Source of the DNA: Kitasatospora cinereorecta
GTDB lineage: Bacteria; Actinomycetota; Actinomycetes; Streptomycetales; Streptomycetaceae
DNA length: 64,000 nucleotides
Direction: 5' to 3'
NCBI RefSeq assembly: GCF_024172095.1
Contig: NZ_JAMZDX010000002.1
Coordinates: 186,001 to 250,000, forward strand
Below are positions 60,336 through 64,000 of the stretch, in pieces. Below the pieces are notes generated by a model. The model was not told the origin of the DNA. It did not search any database and saw only the letters and a program-made list of their open reading frames with translations. A program made the position numbers and the translations under genes. The stretch's first letter is position 1, and each line of letters begins with the position of its first letter.

Positions 60336-60787
60336 ACCCCGAACCGCTCACCCCCGCCACCCTCGACCGGGCCGCCGGGTACGACGTCCTCGCCACCCTG
60401 ATGGACCCGGCCACCCGGCAGTCCACCCTCGGGCCGCTCGACCGGCTCGCCCCCGGCTTCCCCGACTGGATCGTCACCAGCCTGTTCGGCGGTACCTATC
60501 AGCGCCCCGGCCTCGAACCGCGCGAACGCCAACTGCTCACCCTGGCCGCGCTGGCCGCCCTCGGCGGGGTCGAACCGCAGCTGCACGGCCACGTCCGCAG
60601 CAGCCTGCGGCTGGGGATGACCCCCGAGCAGATCACCGAGTCCTTCGTCCACCTCGCCCCGTACGTCGGCGTGCCGAAGGCGCTCGCCGCCCTGCGGGTG
60701 GCCTCCGCCGCGTTCGCCGAGGCCGAAGCCGAAGCCGAGTCCGAAGCCAAGGCCGAGTCCGGAGCCGAAGCCGGGGGTCAGGAGTGA
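60332..60787 (+). CDS. Carboxymuconolactone decarboxylase / AhpD-like family protein
   Basis: All-helical CMD-family protein of 151 residues. The core LEPRERQLLTLAALAALGGVEPQLHGHVRSSLRLGMTPEQITESFVHLAPYVGVPKAL is the family hallmark, given here in order of residues about 65-125. The AhpD-type CxxC is absent and the HGHVR motif is present, pointing to a decarboxylase- or lactone-type rather than peroxidase role. The C-terminus is an unusual Glu/Ala-repeat tail (AEAEAESEAKAESGAEAG). GTG start overlaps DUF4865; the end overlaps the next gene. Confidence 0.87.
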   Translation: MNPEPLTPATLDRAAGYDVLATLMDPATRQSTLGPLDRLAPGFPDWIVTSLFGGTYQRPGLEPRERQLLTLAALAALGGVEPQLHGHVRSSLRLGMTPEQITESFVHLAPYVGVPKALAALRVASAAFAEAEAEAESEAKAESGAEAGGQE

Positions 60788-61659
60788 CCGCCACCGTCCG
60801 GACCGTCCTCGGCGAGCTCCCGCCCGAACGGCTCGGCCTCTGCGACGCCCACGACCACCTCTTCCTGCGCAGCCCCCTGCTCCCCGGCCAGGAACTCGCC
60901 GACCCGGTCGCGGCCGAGGCCGAACTGCGGCAGTTCGCCGCCCACGGCGGGCAGGCCCTGGTCCAGTGGACCCCGTACGGCATGGGGCGCCGGCGCCGCG
61001 ACCTGGTGACGCTCTCCCGCGCCACCGGCGTCCACCTGGTCGCCGCCACCGGGCTGCACCAGGCCGTCCACTACGACCCCCGGACGCTGCGCGGGCTCGA
61101 CCTCGCCGCCCTGTTCGTCGCCGAGCTGACCGGCGACGGGCCGCGGGCCGGACTGATCAAGGTGGCCGGCGGCTACCACGGCCTGGACGCCCACGCCCGC
61201 CGCACCATGGCCGCGGCCGCCGAGGCACACCACGCCACCGGCGCGCCGATCGCCGTCCACCACGAACTGGGCACGGCCGCCGACGAGGTGCTCGACCTGC
61301 TCTGCGACTCCCACGGTGTGGCGCCCGACCGGGTGATCCTCGGGCACCTCGGCCGCTTCCCCGACCTGCGACTGCACCGGCGGCTCGCCGACGCCGGCGC
61401 CTACCTCGCCTTCGACGGCCCGTCACGCACCCACCACGCCACCGACCACCACCTGTTCGACTGCCTGGTCTCCCTCGCCGACGCGGGCCACCTCGACCGC
61501 CTGCTGCTCGGCGGCGACACCACCACCGCGGCGGCCCGCGGCAACCCCGGCCCGGCCCACCTGCCGCGCACCCTGCGACCGCGGATCACCGCCGAACTCG
61601 GCGAACCGGCCGCGACCCGCATCCTGGTCACCAACCCGGCGCACGCGTTCGCCTGGTGA
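60784..61659 (+). CDS. Phosphotriesterase-family (amidohydrolase superfamily) metal hydrolase
   Basis: TIM-barrel hydrolase of 291 residues. Metal ligands are visible: HxH in CDAHDHLFL, the bridging Lys in GLIKVAGGYH, His in AVHHELGT, His in ILGHLGRF and the last Asp in LLGGDTTTAA. This is the PTE/lactonase (PLL) pattern, so lactone or ester hydrolysis is more likely than phosphotriester cleavage. GTG start overlaps the upstream gene. With a CMD protein and DUF4865 under a TetR regulator, it suggests a small catabolic or detoxification operon for a lactone-forming compound. Confidence 0.85.
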   Translation: MTATVRTVLGELPPERLGLCDAHDHLFLRSPLLPGQELADPVAAEAELRQFAAHGGQALVQWTPYGMGRRRRDLVTLSRATGVHLVAATGLHQAVHYDPRTLRGLDLAALFVAELTGDGPRAGLIKVAGGYHGLDAHARRTMAAAAEAHHATGAPIAVHHELGTAADEVLDLLCDSHGVAPDRVILGHLGRFPDLRLHRRLADAGAYLAFDGPSRTHHATDHHLFDCLVSLADAGHLDRLLLGGDTTTAAARGNPGPAHLPRTLRPRITAELGEPAATRILVTNPAHAFAW

Positions 61660-61719
61660 CCGGACACGCCGGGAGCGGGGCGTCCGGGGCGCCGGGCGGC
61701 GCGGACCTACCGTGGGGTC

Positions 61720-62067
61720 ATGAGCATCCGTGTGCGCCGGGTCTACGACCCGCCCGAGGACGGCGACGGGGTCCGCGTCCTGGTGGACCGGCTGTGGCCG
61801 CGCGGCCTGCGCAAGGAGGACGCGGCGATCGACGAGTGGCCCAAGGCGCTCACCCCCTCCACCGAACTGCGCCGCTGGTACCACGGCCCGCACGCCACGC
61901 ACGAGGAGTTCGTCCGCCGGTACGAGGCGGAGCTGGCCGCCCCCGAGGCGGCCCGCGAGGCCGACCGGCTGCGTACCCTCGCCCGCTCCCGCCGGCTCAC
62001 CCTGCTGACGGCGGTGAAGGACCCGGAGCACAGCCACGCCGCGGTCCTGGCGGAGCGGCTGACATGA
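61720..62067 (+). CDS. DUF488 family protein
   Basis: Protein of 115 residues with the DUF488 hallmarks VRRVYDPPEDGDGVRVLVDRLWPRGL, IDEWPKALTPSTELRRWYH and LTLLTAVKDPEHSHAAVL. The function of the family is not established. Its stop overlaps the start of the aspartate decarboxylase gene (ATGA), so the two are probably co-expressed. Confidence 0.88.
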   Translation: MSIRVRRVYDPPEDGDGVRVLVDRLWPRGLRKEDAAIDEWPKALTPSTELRRWYHGPHATHEEFVRRYEAELAAPEAAREADRLRTLARSRRLTLLTAVKDPEHSHAAVLAERLT

Positions 62068-63713
62068 CCGAACCGTCGATCAGCCGCGAGGAGATCCGGC
62101 GGCTCTCCCGGCTGAGCCCGTTCGAGCTGAAGGGCGAGTTCATCCGGCTCGCCCGGGCGTACCAGGAGGACCGGCCGGGCCAGAAGGCCAGGTCGACCAC
62201 CAACATGCTCAACGCCGGCCGCGGCAACCCCAACTGGGTCGCCACCGGACCGCGCGAGGCGATGCTGGCGCTCGGCCACTTCGCCCTCGCCGAGAGCCGC
62301 CGGGTATGGACCGCCGACAACCTCGGCGGCATGCCCGAACGGCACGGGATCGCCGCCCGCTACGACCGCTTCGCCCGCACCCACCCGGACCTGCCCGGCA
62401 TCGAGCTACTCACCGAGTCGGTCGCCCTGGCCGTCGAGCGCTTCGGCTTCGACCGGGAGGCGTTCGTCCACGAGCTGACCGACGCGACGATCGGCGACAA
62501 CTACCCGGTGCCGGACCGCATGCTGGTGCACGCCGAGCAGGTGGTCGTGGGCTACCTGCACGAGGAGCTGATGGACGGCCGGCCCCCGGCCGACCGGCTG
62601 GACGTGTTCGCCACCGAGGGCGGCACCGCCGCGATGTGCTACGTCTTCGACTCGCTGCTGCGCAACGGCATCCTGCACCGGGGCGACCGGATCGCCCTGA
62701 TGGTGCCGCTGTTCACCCCGTACATCGAGATCCCCGGACTGGCGGACTACGCCTTCGAGGTGGTGCGCGTCGAGGCGTCCAGCTTCGTGGAGACCGGCGT
62801 GCGCGGCTGGCGCTACCCGACCGAGGAGGTCGCCAAGCTCGCCGACCCCTCGATCCGGCTGGTCTGCCTGGTCAACCCCAGCAACCCGCCCTCCCTCGAA
62901 CTCTCCCGGCGGGTCGCCGACCAGATCAAGCGGATCGTGGCCACCGGCAACCCCGACCTGATCATCCTCACCGACGACGTCTACGGCACCTTCGTGGACG
63001 GCTTCCGCTCGCTCGCCGCCGAGCTGCCCCGCAACACCCTGCTGGTCTACTCGTACTCCAAGCACTACGGCGCCACCGGCCACCGGCTCGGCGTCGTCGG
63101 ACTCCACCGCGGCAACGTGATCGACCGGATGATCGCCGAGCTGCCCGCCGCCGAGCAGGACCGGCTGGCCCGGCGGTACGGCTCGCTCACCCTGGAGCCC
63201 GGCCGGCTGCGCTTCATCGACCGGATGGTCGCCGACTCCCGGCAGGTCGCGCTCAACCACACGGCCGGGCTGTCGCTGCCGCAGCAGGCCCAGATGACCC
63301 TGTTCTCGCTGTTCGCGCTGATGCCCGAGGGCAAGGCGTACAAGGCGAAGGTGCAGGGGATCGTCCGGCAGCGGCTGGGCCTGCTGCTGGAGGGCTCGGA
63401 GCTGCGGATCTCCGACGACCCGAAGCGGGCCGCGTACTACATCGACATCGACCTGCTGGCCTGGGCCGAGCAGCTCGCCGGCCGGGAGTTCGCCCACTAC
63501 CTGGAGCGGACGTACGAGCCGACCGAGCCGCTGTTCCGGCTCGCCGGGCAGACCGGGGTGGTGCTGCTGAACGGCGGCGGCTTCGAGGGGCCGCCGTGGT
63601 CGGTCCGGGTCTCGCTGGCCAACCTCGACGACCTGGATTACCTCAAGATCGGGCACCACCTGCGGGAGATCTTCCAGGAGTACCACGAGGAGTGGCAGGC
63701 CTCCCGACCGTAG
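62064..63713 (+). CDS. aspD: Bifunctional aspartate transaminase / aspartate 4-decarboxylase
   Basis: PLP enzyme of 549 residues converting L-aspartate to L-alanine and CO2, with side transaminase activity. The aminotransferase fold I signatures include NMLNAGRGNPNW, ATEGGTAAMCYVFDSL, VCLVNPSNPPS, ILTDDVYGTF and the Schiff-base Lys333 in YSYSKHYGATGHRLG. An extra N-terminal arm (SISREEIRRLSRLSPFELKGEFI) and total length match aspartate 4-decarboxylases, which are longer than ordinary AspC. No aspartate:alanine antiporter (AspT) gene is seen beside it, so a proton-motive Asp/Ala cycle is not implied. Confidence 0.9.
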   Translation: MTEPSISREEIRRLSRLSPFELKGEFIRLARAYQEDRPGQKARSTTNMLNAGRGNPNWVATGPREAMLALGHFALAESRRVWTADNLGGMPERHGIAARYDRFARTHPDLPGIELLTESVALAVERFGFDREAFVHELTDATIGDNYPVPDRMLVHAEQVVVGYLHEELMDGRPPADRLDVFATEGGTAAMCYVFDSLLRNGILHRGDRIALMVPLFTPYIEIPGLADYAFEVVRVEASSFVETGVRGWRYPTEEVAKLADPSIRLVCLVNPSNPPSLELSRRVADQIKRIVATGNPDLIILTDDVYGTFVDGFRSLAAELPRNTLLVYSYSKHYGATGHRLGVVGLHRGNVIDRMIAELPAAEQDRLARRYGSLTLEPGRLRFIDRMVADSRQVALNHTAGLSLPQQAQMTLFSLFALMPEGKAYKAKVQGIVRQRLGLLLEGSELRISDDPKRAAYYIDIDLLAWAEQLAGREFAHYLERTYEPTEPLFRLAGQTGVVLLNGGGFEGPPWSVRVSLANLDDLDYLKIGHHLREIFQEYHEEWQASRP

Positions 63714-63806
63714 GCGCCGCACAGTGGGGGAGAGGGCACCCTCGCGGACCGGGGCCGGTCGTCGCATCCTGGTAGCGGGGGCTCTGGACCGCTCCGGGAG
63801 CCGATC

Positions 63807-64000
63807 ATGAACAGCAGGACCCCCGCCGGCGTGGTGGCCGGCATCGACGGGAGCGCGCACGCCGAGGCCGCCGCCGAGTGGGCCGCCCGGGAGGCCGGCC
63901 TGCGCGACCGCGCCCTGCACCTGGTGCACGCCGTCAACACCGGGACCGTCACCCTCTCGCCGCGCACCGGCGCCGCCGTCACCGACCTGATCCTGCGCGA
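63807..64000 (+). CDS. Universal stress protein family, N-terminal fragment (cut by window edge)
   Basis: The first 64 residues of a UspA-type protein: VVAGIDGSAHAEAAAEWAAREA followed by LHLVHAVNTG, which is the usual first strand, Ser-containing turn, helix and second strand of the fold. ATG at 63807 with GGGAG upstream. The gene continues past the right edge, so domain number (one or tandem) is not known. Confidence 0.85.
   Translation, partial: MNSRTPAGVVAGIDGSAHAEAAAEWAAREAGLRDRALHLVHAVNTGTVTLSPRTGAAVTDLILR

Noticed and set aside
62064..63713. Ordinary aspartate aminotransferase
   Set aside because: Length of 549 residues and the N-terminal arm match aspartate 4-decarboxylase rather than the roughly 400-residue AspC.

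Overview
The window is chromosomal DNA from a high-GC actinomycete, almost certainly a streptomycete (Streptomyces or Kitasatospora). The reasons are G/C-dominated third codon positions, frequent GTG starts, many ATGA/GTGA start-stop overlaps, two complete conservons (cvnABCD), secreted hydrolases and a DmdR/IdeR-type iron box. I saw no rRNA, tRNA, CRISPR array, transposase or integrase. The DNA looks like ordinary chromosome with some accessory metabolic modules.

1-15 kb: a partial modA (minus), an Rnl5-type RNA ligase, a cytochrome P450, an MHYT membrane sensor and the first conservon (4709-8601), then a Leu-binding-type solute-binding lipoprotein. Next come a hypothetical gene, a dicarboxylate carrier gene (dctA) and a divergent CitA/CitB-type two-component pair that probably controls it.

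15-25 kb: two copies of a 77-bp repeat, a methyltransferase, and an iron-box-controlled diaminobutyrate aminotransferase/decarboxylase operon (route to 1,3-diaminopropane). These are followed by the most striking locus: a tRNA-dependent cyclodipeptide synthase next to a CYP121-like P450, matching the Mycobacterium tuberculosis Rv2275-Rv2276 pair for mycocyclosin. An inositol-phosphatase-family gene, an EamA transporter and an MFS transporter follow on the minus strand.

25-40 kb: a MerR regulator divergent from a Baeyer-Villiger monooxygenase/hydrolase/SDR operon, a secreted M43 metalloprotease, another SDR, an ABC exporter, a MarR regulator divergent from an alpha/beta hydrolase, an acyltransferase (plsC type), a GT2-TagF fusion for polyol-phosphate polymers, and a membrane protein.

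40-52 kb: YjbQ, a small zinc-ribbon protein, sbcCD, a hypothetical gene, Nudix and VOC proteins, a secreted SGNH esterase with a Crp-like site, a secreted polysaccharide deacetylase, and a long-chain acyl-CoA ligase.

52-64 kb: the second conservon (52318-56426), then a 36-residue Cys-rich leader peptide followed by a hairpin and a receiver-less winged-helix regulator. The end holds an aldo/keto reductase, a group III truncated globin, a TetR-DUF4865-carboxymuconolactone decarboxylase-phosphotriesterase operon, DUF488 plus aspartate 4-decarboxylase, and a partial universal stress protein.

All calls come from reading translations and motifs by eye; family comparisons rely on remembered reference sequences, not on searches.
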